Source of the DNA: Bacteroidales bacterium WCE2004 | GTDB lineage: Bacteria > Bacteroidota > Bacteroidia > Bacteroidales > UBA932 | Direction: 5' to 3' | Assembly (NCBI GenBank): GCA_900167895.1 | Contig: FUZR01000004.1 | Span: 124,001 to 188,000, forward strand | Length of the DNA: 64,000 bases | Notes under the pieces: model-generated | The model's input: only the letters and a program-made list of their open reading frames with translations | What the model was told of the DNA's origin: nothing | Databases searched by the model: none | Translations under genes and position numbers: made by a program | Shown here: positions 42,605 through 52,358 of the stretch, in pieces | Layout of the letters: each line of letters opens with the position of its first letter | Numbering within the stretch: the first letter of the stretch is position 1

Positions 42605-44608
42605 CTAGTCGATCAGGCCACGGGCGCGGAGGGCGGCCGTGTTGTCCGGCTCGCGGCCGGCGAAGCTCTTGTAGAGCGTCATCGGCTCCTCGGAGCCGCC
42701 CTTCTCCAGGAAGGTCTCCTTGAACTTCTTCGCGAGCGCGAGGTCGTACGGACCGTCGGGCGAAGCGGCGAAGATGCTGAAGGCGTCCTTGTCGAGCACC
42801 TCGGACCACAGGTAACCATAGTAGCCGGCGGCATAGCCGCTGGAGAAGATGTGGTTGAAGTAGGTCGAACGGTAGCGGAAGGTGATCTCCGGGATCAGGC
42901 CGATCTCGTCGGCGATCTGCTTCTCGAAGGCGTCGATGTCGACACCCTTCGTCGAAGACAGCTCATGCCAGCGCATGTCGAGGATGGAGGCGGCGCAGAG
43001 CTCCGATGTCATGAAGCCCTGGTTGAACTTCTTGGCGGCCAGGATCTTCTGGACGAGCTCCGCGGGGATGGTCTCGCCCTGCGCGTTCTTGGCGTAGCGG
43101 GCGAGCATTTCGGGCCGGAAGGCCCAGTTCTCGTTGAACTGGGAGAACATCTCCACGAAGTCGCGGGTGACGTTGGTGCCGCTCACCGAAGCGTAGTGGC
43201 ACTTCGTCAGCAGCCCGTGCAGGGCGTGGCCGAACTCGTGGAAGGCCGTCTCGACGTCGTCGATGGAGAGCTGGTCGTCGGAGAAATTGCAGACGTTGAC
43301 GATGATCGGGCGGACTTCGTTGCCGTCGGCGTCGACATACTGCTCGCGGACGTTGTTCATCCACGCGCCGCCGCGCTTGCTGGCGCGGGGCTTATAGTCG
43401 GTCGTGAAGATGCCCAGCAGGGAACCGTCCTCGGCCGTGACCTTGTAGGCGCGGACCTGCGGATTGTACACGGGGACGTCCTCGAGGCGTTCGAAGTTGA
43501 CGCCGTAGAGGATGTGCGCGTTGGTGAAGATGCCGTTGACCACGCTGTCGATCTGGAAGTAAGGCTTGGTCAGCGACTCGTCCAGGTCGTATTTGGCCTT
43601 GCGGACCTTCTCGGCGTAGTACCACCAGTCCCAGGGCTCGATCCTGGAGCCGGCCGGCAGCTTGCCCGCCTTGACGTCCTGGTCCATCACGGCCTGCATG
43701 TCGGCGAGCTCCGCCTTGGACTTGGCCACGGCGGCCTTCATGATGCCGGCGAGGAAGTTGTCCACCGTCTCCGGGGTGCCGGCCATCTTGTTGGACAGGA
43801 TATAGGCGGCCGCATTAGGATAGCCCAGGATCCGGGCCTTCTCGGCGCGCAGGTCGAGCACCTCCAGCAGGAGCTGGCGGTTGTCGTATTCATTGCCGCG
43901 GTGGCCGCGGGAAGTGTAGGCCTCGTTGTACTGGCGACGCAGCTCGCGGTCCTCCGTGGTGGTCATCTTGTCGGGATAGGCGGCCACGCTGAAGCCGAAC
44001 TTCTCCAGGAAGTCGTTGGACTCGGCCAGGATGTTGTTGCCGATCTTCTGCGTCTTGGCGGCGATGTCGGCGTTGATCTGGCGCAGGCGGGCCTGCTGCT
44101 CCTCCGGCAGGCCGATGCCCTCGCGCTCGAAGCCGTCGAAATGCTTCTTGAGCGCCATCTGCTGCTCGCGGGTCAGGCCGCTCTGGTCGGCGTGATAGAC
44201 GGCCGCGATGCGGTTGTAGAGCGCCTTGTTGAACGAGAGGTTGTTCTCGTGCTCGCTCATCAGCGAGATGAACTCGTCTTCGATGGCGGCCAGCGCGTCG
44301 GTGCGGTCGGTCTCGGTGATGTTGTAGAACACGCCCGTGACCTTGGCGAGGATGCTGCCGGAGAGCTCCAGCGGCGCGATGGTGTTCTCGAAGGTCGGCG
44401 CGTCCGGGTTGGCGGTGATGGCGTCGATCTCGGCGTTCTGCTGCTCGATGCCGGCCTTGACGGCCGGGATGAAGTCGGAAGGAAGGATCTGCTCGAACGG
44501 CGGGATGCCGTAGGGGGTGTCCCATTCGGTCAGGAAGGGATTGGTGCGGTTGTTCTGGCAGGCTGTCATGGCAAGGACGATGGCTGCGGAAGCAATGATT
44601 CTTTTCAT
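42605..44608 (-). CDS. dcp: M3 family metallopeptidase, Dcp-like lipoprotein
   Basis: This zinc peptidase is related to dipeptidyl carboxypeptidase and oligopeptidase A. The 667 residues start with a lipoprotein signal (MKRIIASAAIVLAMTAC, lipid cysteine at 17). The zinc motif is FHEFGHALHGLL near residue 455, with the C-terminal catalytic part intact (YYGYLWSEVLDKDAFSIF). It should trim oligopeptides at the periplasmic side. It directly follows the EEP-family gene with no gap and is last in the minus-strand operon. The link to nucleases is not obvious; it may be a general scavenging gene. Confidence 0.93.
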   Translation of the reverse strand: MKRIIASAAIVLAMTACQNNRTNPFLTEWDTPYGIPPFEQILPSDFIPAVKAGIEQQNAEIDAITANPDAPTFENTIAPLELSGSILAKVTGVFYNITETDRTDALAAIEDEFISLMSEHENNLSFNKALYNRIAAVYHADQSGLTREQQMALKKHFDGFEREGIGLPEEQQARLRQINADIAAKTQKIGNNILAESNDFLEKFGFSVAAYPDKMTTTEDRELRRQYNEAYTSRGHRGNEYDNRQLLLEVLDLRAEKARILGYPNAAAYILSNKMAGTPETVDNFLAGIMKAAVAKSKAELADMQAVMDQDVKAGKLPAGSRIEPWDWWYYAEKVRKAKYDLDESLTKPYFQIDSVVNGIFTNAHILYGVNFERLEDVPVYNPQVRAYKVTAEDGSLLGIFTTDYKPRASKRGGAWMNNVREQYVDADGNEVRPIIVNVCNFSDDQLSIDDVETAFHEFGHALHGLLTKCHYASVSGTNVTRDFVEMFSQFNENWAFRPEMLARYAKNAQGETIPAELVQKILAAKKFNQGFMTSELCAASILDMRWHELSSTKGVDIDAFEKQIADEIGLIPEITFRYRSTYFNHIFSSGYAAGYYGYLWSEVLDKDAFSIFAASPDGPYDLALAKKFKETFLEKGGSEEPMTLYKSFAGREPDNTAALRARGLID

Positions 44609-45679
44609 TTATTTACTCAAAATAATATACGTGGGATAGTGGTCGGAATAGCCGTTGATGAACTGCCCGCCGGAGAAGGTCCGGAAGGGCGTGCCGGCAT
44701 AGCGGCCCTCCTGCTGCGTGAGGAAGGGCGGATTGAAGACGTAGCCGTAGTGCGTGGCGTCGCTCCGGAGGATGTGCAGGCTGCCCTGCGCGTCGACGTC
44801 CGTCAGGGCGGCGCCCACGAAGATGCAGTCGAAGATGTTCCACTCGCCGTGGTATTCCTCCGTGCCGAAGCCGTCCTTGTGCATCCGCAGGAACGGCGAG
44901 AACAGGTCGCCCTCCTGCATCTCCGCGATGGTCTCGCGGCCGCGCAGATAGTCCGTCATGCAGACGTCCTCCGGGTTGTCGTTCATATCGCCCATCACCA
45001 CGACGTTGATGCCCGGGAAACGCTTCTCCAGGGCCAGGATGTCGTCACGGACGATCTCCGCGGCCCGGCAGCGCAGGTCGGCGCCCTTGCCGCCCGTGCG
45101 CGAAGGCCAGTGGCAGACGTAGACGGCCAGCGGCTCGCCGGCCAGCTCGCCGCGCACGCAGAGCACGTCGCGCGTCTTGAACGCGCGCTGCTCCTCGGGC
45201 GTCTTCTCGAAGACGATGCCGCTGCGCGAATTGAAATCGTAGGGCAGCGTGCGGGTCTCCGTCACCCGGAAAAAGTCGGGCCGGTAGAGCAGCGCGCAGT
45301 CGATGCCGCGCGTGTCCGGGCCCTCCACGTGGACGAACTTGTAGCCCGCTTCCGCGATCTCTTCGCGCGCGACGAGATCCGCGAGCACGCGGGCGTTCTC
45401 GACCTCGGCGAGGCCCAGCAGGGCGTGCCAGCGGCCGTTCTTCTCCGACATCGCGCGGATCACAGAAGCGATGTTGGAGAGCTTCTTCTCATACTTGTCG
45501 GGCGTCCAGGCGTTCTCCCCCTGCGGGGTGAAGGCCTGGTCGTTCTTGCCCCGGTCGTGCTCCGTGTCGAAGAGGTTCTCCACGTTGTAGAAGCCGACCA
45601 CGTAGGCGTCGTCGGGGATGACGGGCGCGCAGCCCGCCAGCAGCAGGGCCGCCCAGAGAATCAGGATCAATCTCTTCAT
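44609..45679 (-). CDS. Endonuclease/exonuclease/phosphatase family lipoprotein
   Basis: The 356 residues have a lipoprotein signal (MKRLILILWAALLLAGC, lipid cysteine at 17), then a full EEP fold: VGFYNVENLFD, GLAEVENARVL (catalytic Glu), YVCHWPSRTGG, VVVMGDMNDNPED (Asn/Asp site) and the final GYSDHYPTYI (Asp-His). The family cleaves phosphodiesters, and members of this branch often act on DNA or nucleotides outside the cytoplasm. It lies six bases behind the DNA/RNA nuclease gene and directly before the M3 peptidase gene. It probably finishes breakdown of fragments made by the nuclease; that is inference. Confidence 0.88.
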   Translation of the reverse strand: MKRLILILWAALLLAGCAPVIPDDAYVVGFYNVENLFDTEHDRGKNDQAFTPQGENAWTPDKYEKKLSNIASVIRAMSEKNGRWHALLGLAEVENARVLADLVAREEIAEAGYKFVHVEGPDTRGIDCALLYRPDFFRVTETRTLPYDFNSRSGIVFEKTPEEQRAFKTRDVLCVRGELAGEPLAVYVCHWPSRTGGKGADLRCRAAEIVRDDILALEKRFPGINVVVMGDMNDNPEDVCMTDYLRGRETIAEMQEGDLFSPFLRMHKDGFGTEEYHGEWNIFDCIFVGAALTDVDAQGSLHILRSDATHYGYVFNPPFLTQQEGRYAGTPFRTFSGGQFINGYSDHYPTYIILSK

Positions 45680-45685
45680 ACGCGC

Positions 45686-47137
45686 CTAGTTGTTCCACCA
45701 CCAGGCCACGTCGGCGGGGTTCTGCGCCTCCACGCTGGCCTGGACGTCGGCGGGGAGATTCACGAAGAAGTCCACGCCCACCTTCTTCTCCAGGTCGTCG
45801 ATGCTCATCGACATCTCCTTCTTGATACTGGAGGACTTGTTCTCCTTGTTCTCGAACCAAAAAGCCACGGAGGAATAGTTGTTGTCCTTTTTGGACAGGC
45901 GCAACAGAGCCTTGTAGTAGCCTCTCGGGACGGTGATTTTCTTGCCGTCGCTGTCCTCTGCCGTTTCCGTGCTGTCACCCACATAGCAACCCGTCACGAC
46001 ATAGAGCGTGTCGGTGTCGGCGTTGCAGGCCCAGGCACGGACCTTGTCTTCCAGTTTTTCCCAGGCATTGGAGTTGAGGTCGCTGTCCTGCGGGGTCATG
46101 TTTGTACTGAAAAAGGTCTCGATGTTCAGGCGCCAGTCGAGGCGGTCGGCCGAAGGAATCTGATGCCCGCGGTCGTATTTCTTTCCGAGGCTGCTCTCCT
46201 TGTAGCCCTTCGGGAGATATGCCTGCTGACTGCGGTCAAGAAGCGGATCCATCGGGAAAGCGGATTCCTCCATACGCTTGCCGCTGCCAATGTTCCCGCT
46301 GTGCAACGGATAAGCCACCCAACTCGATACGAAATGATCGTAGTCGAAATAGGCGGCATAGCTGCGCTTCCCATCCAAGGTGCTATGGATCAGCAGGTCC
46401 TGCCCGTCGTCGGCCTTCGTGGCCGGAAGTTCCATCCACTTGGCCGACGTAGAGGCGACCTTCTGGCCCAGCCGGTACGCGCCCGCCTGACGGGAGACAA
46501 AATATGCCGGGATATTCCCGCCCGCCTGGGCGGCTTTGTTATACTCGCTGCGCAGGGTCTTGATCGTTACCTTGTCGCCGGGCTTCAGACCCAGTTTGGA
46601 GAAAGACTGGTCATTCTTCTCCACCTGCTTCTCACAGAGGCCATAGACATAGATATAACCCGTCTCGTCCGCCATGAAGAAATTGCCGTAGTGCTCCTCT
46701 GGCAGGGAAACAATCTCGCCGGTCAGTTCATACCATTCGGTCGTGCTCACCGGCCTGTTGCGGAAATCCCGGATGGTGAACTTCGGCGGCACGACGACCG
46801 GCTTGCCGGCCTGGCGGACGCCGATCACCCGGGACAGCTCGCCGGCCGTCAGCGTCAGGCTGGCGGTCCGCTCCGCCTCGGCTTCGTTGGCCGACACGGA
46901 CACGTTCACCCGCTGGTAGGAGTCGGACGGTCCGCCGGACGCGGGCGCGACCGTGACCCAGTCCGCATCGGAGCGGAGGGTCCAGTCGCGGTTGGTCAAA
47001 AAGGATATTTCCTGCTGCCCGGCAGCCGCTTCGAATGCGACCTGATTGCTCAGGAGCGTCAGGGCGGCGGGCTTGGTGCAGGCCACCGCGGCGGCGGCCA
47101 GCACGCAAAATATAATCAGATGTCGAATGGTTTTCAT
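45686..47137 (-). CDS. Lipoprotein DNA/RNA non-specific endonuclease with BACON and OB-like domains
   Basis: The 483 residues have a lipoprotein signal (lipid cysteine at 20), a BACON-like beta domain (about 24-110), an OB-like domain (about 118-222, FTIRDFRNRPVSTTEWYELT) and a C-terminal NUC domain. The nuclease signature DRGH is at residues 322-325 (YDRGHQIPSADR), followed by STNMTPQ with the metal-binding part. Such beta-beta-alpha-metal nucleases cut both DNA and RNA. With the lipid anchor it should sit on the outer membrane. It lies between an OB-fold lipoprotein and an EEP phosphodiesterase. Its own promoter is probable. Confidence 0.9.
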   Translation of the reverse strand: MKTIRHLIIFCVLAAAAVACTKPAALTLLSNQVAFEAAAGQQEISFLTNRDWTLRSDADWVTVAPASGGPSDSYQRVNVSVSANEAEAERTASLTLTAGELSRVIGVRQAGKPVVVPPKFTIRDFRNRPVSTTEWYELTGEIVSLPEEHYGNFFMADETGYIYVYGLCEKQVEKNDQSFSKLGLKPGDKVTIKTLRSEYNKAAQAGGNIPAYFVSRQAGAYRLGQKVASTSAKWMELPATKADDGQDLLIHSTLDGKRSYAAYFDYDHFVSSWVAYPLHSGNIGSGKRMEESAFPMDPLLDRSQQAYLPKGYKESSLGKKYDRGHQIPSADRLDWRLNIETFFSTNMTPQDSDLNSNAWEKLEDKVRAWACNADTDTLYVVTGCYVGDSTETAEDSDGKKITVPRGYYKALLRLSKKDNNYSSVAFWFENKENKSSSIKKEMSMSIDDLEKKVGVDFFVNLPADVQASVEAQNPADVAWWWNN

Positions 47138-47143
47138 AACTTA

Positions 47144-47151
47144 CGAAATTA
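47144..47151 (-). promoter_or_regulatory. -7-like element of the nuclease gene
   Basis: TAATTTCG on the minus strand, one base from TAnnTTTG, ends six bases before the ATG. Together with the terminator upstream it makes a separate nuclease transcript likely. Confidence 0.4.
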
Positions 47152-47183
47152 CTGCTTTTCTCAGAAGAATGCAAAAAAGACGA

Positions 47184-47214
47184 AAGGAGCCGGCCCCGTC
47201 GGGGTCGGCTCCTT
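47184..47214 (-). terminator. Terminator after the OB-fold lipoprotein gene
   Basis: A 14-pair stem with one G-T pair (47184-47197 with 47201-47214) has a 3-base loop. On the minus strand it is followed by CGTCTTTTTT. It lies between the lipoprotein and the nuclease, so it may reduce rather than block nuclease expression from the receptor promoter. Confidence 0.8.
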
Positions 47215-47235
47215 CATCAGATACACCGGAAAGGA

Positions 47236-48975
47236 TTACTCGGTCTTGCCGTTGAGGCTGTAGATGTAGGCTTTGTTGCCGACGGTCTCGGACGTGCCCT
47301 TGTAGGTGGTCAGCGGACCACAGAGCATCACCTTGTCACCGACAGCGATCTCGGCGTCGCCGGCGACCCACTTGCGGTTGCCCAGGTAGAGCACGCGGTA
47401 GGCCTCGAAGTCCTTGGCCAGGTCGTTGTTGAAGGCGCCGGTGCTGGAGATCCAGAAGGAGGCGTTGCCATACTCGGCGTTGAACTGGCCGTTGTTGACG
47501 ATCTGGGAGACCGTACCGGACACATAGACGTTGGAAGCCGGAGCGGCGGTGGCGGCAGCGATGGCGCCCTCGGCCGTGAACGGCGCGGCGAGCGTACCGA
47601 TGCCCTCAGCCTCGGAGGAGACACCGTTGATCTTGTAGATATAAGCCTTGCTGCCGGAAGTCTCGGCCGTGCCCTTGTAGACGGTCAGCTTGCCGCAGAG
47701 GATGACCTCGGCGCCGACGGCGATCTGGGCGTTGCCCTCGACCCAGCCCTTGTTGTCGAGCCAGAGGACGCGGTAAGCCTCGAAGTCCTTGGAGAGGTCT
47801 TCGTTGTAGACACCGTCGCTGGAGATCCAGAAGGTGGCGTTGCCATAGGAACCGAACTCGCCCTTGTCAGCGATCTTGGAGACGATACCCTTCACGTAGA
47901 AGTCCTTGGCGGTCTCGCCACCGAGCTTGGTGACGTACTCGATCGCCTCTTCCACGGTGAACGGCAGGGCCAGGGAACCGGTGGCGCCGAGCTGCGTGAT
48001 GGCAGCCTCGGTGGAGTACTCCTTGGTGCCGTCCGTGGTGCGGAAGGTCAGGGTCGCATCGCGCGGGCCGGCCATGTTCTCCTTGGCGGAGAAGGTGACG
48101 GTGTTGCCCGCGATGGAGGAGATGGACAGCCAGGACTTGGCGGCCTCGGGGACGTCGACGAAGACGCCATTGCCCTTGTTCTTCAGGGTCACGGACACCT
48201 CACCGCCATCGGAAGGGATGGTGGCGTCCTCCGGGTCGATGGACTCGACGCTGATCAGGGACTTGTTGAGGACCGTGATGATGGCGGCGATACCGGCGTC
48301 CTTGTTCTGGACGGTCTCCGGAGTGCCCTTGTAGCTCATCAGCTGGCAGATGATGGTCACCTCGTCACCGACGGCGAACTCGTCGCCCGTCTCGATCGGG
48401 GCACCGTTGACACCCAGGCCACGGTAGACCTGGAGGCTCTTGTCAGAGTCGAACTTGCCGTCGTCGGAAATGTAATAGGTGGCGTTGTGGTAATCGACGC
48501 TCATGTCGATCATCTTGCAGATGACGCCCTTGACGCAATACTCGCCGTCGACATTGTAGCTGCCGCCGTCACCCTTGTCGACCGCCTTGATGAGCGCGAG
48601 CGCATCGGCGACGGAGATCACCTTGAGCTCGGCCTTCTGGGCGTACTGGATAACGTTGATATACTGCGTCTTGCCGCCGCAGAGGAGCTTCAGCTCAGCC
48701 GTGTTGGTCGTCTTGGTCTCCGGAGCGGAGAAGACGATGTGATACTCACCCGCCCCGCCCTTGTTCGGCTTGACGGTCAGCCAGGAAGGAATGGAGGCCT
48801 CGTCGATCTCCCAATCGTAGTTGGCGACGATGTCAATGGCGTCCTCGCCGCCCTTGACGTCGATGGACACATAAGACTCCGAAACCTGAATCTCGGAAAG
48901 AGTGCCGATCTTCTCCTGCACGCAACCGGTGGCGAGGGAGAGAAGCAACGCTGCAATAAGATATCTGAATTTCAT
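47236..48975 (-). CDS. Surface lipoprotein with two BACON domains and three OB-fold repeats
   Basis: The 579 residues have a lipoprotein signal (lipid cysteine at 18, LATGC). They read as BACON 1 (about 25-115), OB repeat 1 (118-235), BACON 2 (243-340), OB repeat 2 (345-455) and OB repeat 3 (462-577). Repeats 2 and 3 are close copies sharing YGNA-FWISS, KDFEAYRVL-L, W--G-A-IAVG and T-YKGT-ET--KAYIY. OB folds of this kind are found in extracellular nucleases such as YhcR and bind single-stranded nucleic acid, but they also occur in other roles. It starts 17 bases behind the TonB receptor gene, where SusD-like partners normally lie. Nucleic-acid capture is inference. Confidence 0.8.
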   Translation of the reverse strand: MKFRYLIAALLLSLATGCVQEKIGTLSEIQVSESYVSIDVKGGEDAIDIVANYDWEIDEASIPSWLTVKPNKGGAGEYHIVFSAPETKTTNTAELKLLCGGKTQYINVIQYAQKAELKVISVADALALIKAVDKGDGGSYNVDGEYCVKGVICKMIDMSVDYHNATYYISDDGKFDSDKSLQVYRGLGVNGAPIETGDEFAVGDEVTIICQLMSYKGTPETVQNKDAGIAAIITVLNKSLISVESIDPEDATIPSDGGEVSVTLKNKGNGVFVDVPEAAKSWLSISSIAGNTVTFSAKENMAGPRDATLTFRTTDGTKEYSTEAAITQLGATGSLALPFTVEEAIEYVTKLGGETAKDFYVKGIVSKIADKGEFGSYGNATFWISSDGVYNEDLSKDFEAYRVLWLDNKGWVEGNAQIAVGAEVILCGKLTVYKGTAETSGSKAYIYKINGVSSEAEGIGTLAAPFTAEGAIAAATAAPASNVYVSGTVSQIVNNGQFNAEYGNASFWISSTGAFNNDLAKDFEAYRVLYLGNRKWVAGDAEIAVGDKVMLCGPLTTYKGTSETVGNKAYIYSLNGKTE

Positions 48976-48992
48976 ATTCGTAAGGAGTCAGA

Positions 48993-51900
48993 TTAGTTGA
49001 ACATATACTTGATACCGATGGAGGCGTACCAGCACTGGCCAAGGCCCGTAGCATAGGTCCAGGTCTGCGTGTTGCCGCTCACGGCCGCCGGCGTGGAGAA
49101 GGTCGGATAACCCTCGGCGTCGACACCCTCGTACTGGAGGATGCGGCCCTCGTTGAGGCTGGCGTTCATGAACTTGGCGACACCCCATTCGGAGTTGAAC
49201 ATATTCAGCACGTTCTTGATGTCGAGGCTGAGCTGCAGGGTATTGCGGCTGCTGCCGATCTTCACGGAGAAGTCGTGCTTGTAGCTGAAGTCCAGACGGT
49301 GCGTCCAGGGAGAATACACGCTGTAGCCCTCGGCGTACTGACCCTGGTGCTTGCTCAGGTAGGCATCGTTGTGGACGAAGTCCATGAAGCGGGTAGCGTC
49401 GTCGTTGGACACGAAGCGGAAGGAACCGTCGGCCACCTGCTCGTCCGTCGGGATGAAGAGGGAGTCGTACTTGTAGTTGTCACCGTTCATGTCGTTGGTC
49501 AGCAGGTAGGAGTAGTTGTAGCCACCGCGCCAGCCTTCGTAGATGAAACTGTAGTGGTTGCCGCTCTTGTCGCTGTGGGTCAGGGACGCCACGAAGCGGT
49601 CAGGCGTGTTGTTCTTGGAGGCGTGGAGCTGCGTGTAGTTCGGACCGGCGACGGTCGGCACGTAGTTGAAGATGGATGCCGGGTCGGAACCAGGCAGGGA
49701 GGTGAGCTCCTTGTTCATCACGTGGGTGTAGTAGGCCATGATGTTGAGGCCCTCGACCGGCGTCATGTTGAAGGAGATGCTGCCGGAGTAGGAGTATCCG
49801 AGGTGCGTGTTGGTCAGCACGTAAGCCGGGGAAGAGGTGTAGCGGTAGTCCGTCGGGTAGTTCGGACGGTTGTCAGCACCGTTGAAGCGGGCGAAACCGT
49901 TCACCGGCTTCATGTTCCAGTCTTCCATGTTGGCGGCGTTGATGTTCTGGTTGAACATACCCTCGACCGTCACGGAGAACGGGAAGGACGTCGGGAACAC
50001 GTAGTCGATGGCCAGCGCGGTCTTCCAGACCTGCGGCATCTTGAAGCTCGGATCCACGGCGGCAAGCTTGTTGGGGATCTTGCCGTCCTCAGGAGTGATC
50101 TCCTGCGGGTAGCCCAGGCTGTACCACTTCTGGCGCATCGCTTCGCGGTCGACGATGAGGTCGCCGGCGAATGCGGCCAGGTTCGGGTCGGCGGAGGTCA
50201 CCTTGCCTTCCTTATAGTAGGTGGTGATGATACCGTTGTACTGGTTCATCGAGGAGTTGGACGGCATGTTGGTGAAGAACACGAGCGGAACGCGGCCCAG
50301 GAAGAGACCGGTACCACCACGCACCTTCAGGGTCTTGTCGCCCAGGACATCCCAGGTGAAACCGACGCGCGGGGAGATGCTCGGCGCGGCGCCAGGCCAG
50401 CGGCCTGTATCGATGTGGCGGATATTGCCGTTGGCGTCCGGGTAGGACAGTTCATAGACGGCTTTATTCGTGATGATGTTGCTGTTGTCGAAGATGTAGG
50501 AATCGAGACGCAGGCCGGCGGTCAGCTTCAGCTTGTCGTTGACGGCCCACTCGTCCTGGGCATAGAGGCTGGCCTTGTGGTAGGTGACACGGCTGGCCGG
50601 ATCGTCACGCATCAGGTTCTCATAACCGTAGGTGAAGTTCACGGTCTCCGGAGTCGCACCGTTCAGGAAGTCGTCCAGGGAGTTGTAGCGATAGTAACCG
50701 GTACCGTTACGCAGGTAGGCGTTGTCAGCCATCTGGTACTCATAGCCGAGACCGGCGGTGAGCTTGTGGTCACCGAGGAACATCGTGAAGTCGTCCTTGA
50801 CGATGACGACGTCGTTGTGGTAGCCGTTCTGCCAGGTGAAGAGTTCATAACCGAGGGACATGTACGGGGTGATGGTACCGGTACCGTCCAGGATGTCGAT
50901 GAACGGGAAGTAGGAAGAAGGCGTGTCACGGGACGTGTCAAGCTTGGAATAGGTGGCCAGGAACTGGTTCACCATATTGTCCGACAGCTTGCTGTTCAGG
51001 TCGAGGGAGAACGAGTGCACCAGGTTGTTCATGTTGTAGAACGCGTTGGCGAACGACATGGAGTACTGGGACAGACGGTACTCGGCGGTACGCTGACCGC
51101 AGTCGGAGGAGGTGCCGTTGGTATAGTTGCACTCCTTGGAGATCGTGTAGTTGTAGCGGAAGGCGAGCTTGTGGTTCTCGTTGATGTTCCAGTCGATACG
51201 GGCAAGGGCCTTCATGTTCATCTCGTTGCCGAGGAACTTGTCGTAGGAGCCGGTATCATAGCCGTACTTGTCCTTGACGAACTTCTGGACCTTCTGCATG
51301 TCAGCGACGGTCGTCCGGGAGATGAAGAGGTTCGGGTTGGCGACGCCGTCCGTGGAAGGCTGCCAGCGGGTGATCTGCTCCGGATGGGGGATGTACTCGA
51401 AGTTGACGAAGAAGAAGAGTTTGTTCTTGATGATCGGACCGCCGAGGGTCATACCATAAGTGGTGGTACGCTCGCGCTCGCGGTTGCCCTGCTCGACACC
51501 GGCGATGGTGTTGCCGCGCAGGAACTCGTTGCGGTGATAGATGTAAGCGCTACCCTTGAACGTGTTGGTACCGGACTTGGTGATGGCGTTGACGCCGCCG
51601 CCGATGAAGTTGTTCTGGCGGACGTCGAACGGAGAGATCACGACCTGCATTTCAGCGATGGCGTCGAGGGAGACAGGGTTGCCGCCGCCCGGGAGGTCGC
51701 CGGAAAGGCCGAAGTTGTTGTTGAAGTTGGCACCGTCGATCGTGAAGTTCGAAGAGCGGTTGTCAGCACCCATGAAGGTCATGCCGTTGCCGCCGTACGG
51801 GGACAGGCGCGTCACGTCGGTGAGGTTGCGGGTGACCGTAGGGAGTGCGGCGATCTGGCGGTTGTTGATGTTGGTCGCAGCACCGGTCTTCTCCGTGGCG

Positions 51901-52292
51901 AACTTGGTGGCCGCCTCGGAAATGACGATGGCCTCGCCCAGCATCTCCGCATCGTCGGCGAGGGTAGCGTTGAGCGCATAGTCCTCAGCGAGCGTCAGGG
52001 TGATGTCCGTGTAGGTCACGGTGGTGTAGCCCAGGCAGCTGACTTCGACGGTGTACGGGCCACCGGCACGCATACCGTTGATATAGAAACGGCCTTCAGC
52101 GTTGGCCACAGCGTAGTACTGGGAGCCGGAAGGGGTGTGGACCGCCACGACGGAAGCACCGACGACGGGCTCGCCCTGGGAGTCGGAAACCTTGCCGTTC
52201 AGCGTGGAGGTCGTCACCTGCGCAGCGGCAGACACGACAAAGAGCATTGCTGCGAAAGACAGCAACACACGCTTGCAAAAATGGTTCATCAT
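48993..52292 (-). CDS. TonB-dependent receptor, Oar-like, with carboxypeptidase-regulatory domain
   Basis: The 1099 residues start with a signal peptide (to about residue 25), a carboxypeptidase-regulatory-like beta domain (about 28-115, LNGKVSDSQGEPVVGASVVA), a plug domain (about 125-260, NNRQIAALPTVTRNLTDVTR) and a large beta-barrel ending YASIGIKYMFN. The order fits the Oar branch of Bacteroidota outer-membrane receptors rather than SusC; SusC signature motifs are absent. It heads the minus-strand locus with lipoproteins and nucleases, and a perfect promoter precedes it. Two ATGs are possible (52292 and 52289). It probably imports the product released by the surface enzymes. Confidence 0.93.
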   Translation of the reverse strand: MMNHFCKRVLLSFAAMLFVVSAAAQVTTSTLNGKVSDSQGEPVVGASVVAVHTPSGSQYYAVANAEGRFYINGMRAGGPYTVEVSCLGYTTVTYTDITLTLAEDYALNATLADDAEMLGEAIVISEAATKFATEKTGAATNINNRQIAALPTVTRNLTDVTRLSPYGGNGMTFMGADNRSSNFTIDGANFNNNFGLSGDLPGGGNPVSLDAIAEMQVVISPFDVRQNNFIGGGVNAITKSGTNTFKGSAYIYHRNEFLRGNTIAGVEQGNRERERTTTYGMTLGGPIIKNKLFFFVNFEYIPHPEQITRWQPSTDGVANPNLFISRTTVADMQKVQKFVKDKYGYDTGSYDKFLGNEMNMKALARIDWNINENHKLAFRYNYTISKECNYTNGTSSDCGQRTAEYRLSQYSMSFANAFYNMNNLVHSFSLDLNSKLSDNMVNQFLATYSKLDTSRDTPSSYFPFIDILDGTGTITPYMSLGYELFTWQNGYHNDVVIVKDDFTMFLGDHKLTAGLGYEYQMADNAYLRNGTGYYRYNSLDDFLNGATPETVNFTYGYENLMRDDPASRVTYHKASLYAQDEWAVNDKLKLTAGLRLDSYIFDNSNIITNKAVYELSYPDANGNIRHIDTGRWPGAAPSISPRVGFTWDVLGDKTLKVRGGTGLFLGRVPLVFFTNMPSNSSMNQYNGIITTYYKEGKVTSADPNLAAFAGDLIVDREAMRQKWYSLGYPQEITPEDGKIPNKLAAVDPSFKMPQVWKTALAIDYVFPTSFPFSVTVEGMFNQNINAANMEDWNMKPVNGFARFNGADNRPNYPTDYRYTSSPAYVLTNTHLGYSYSGSISFNMTPVEGLNIMAYYTHVMNKELTSLPGSDPASIFNYVPTVAGPNYTQLHASKNNTPDRFVASLTHSDKSGNHYSFIYEGWRGGYNYSYLLTNDMNGDNYKYDSLFIPTDEQVADGSFRFVSNDDATRFMDFVHNDAYLSKHQGQYAEGYSVYSPWTHRLDFSYKHDFSVKIGSSRNTLQLSLDIKNVLNMFNSEWGVAKFMNASLNEGRILQYEGVDAEGYPTFSTPAAVSGNTQTWTYATGLGQCWYASIGIKYMFN

Positions 52293-52358
52293 GTTGATAA
52301 TAAAGTAAAATTGAGTTACTTAACTGTCAATAACATAGTCAGGTTTGAGTACGCGCCG

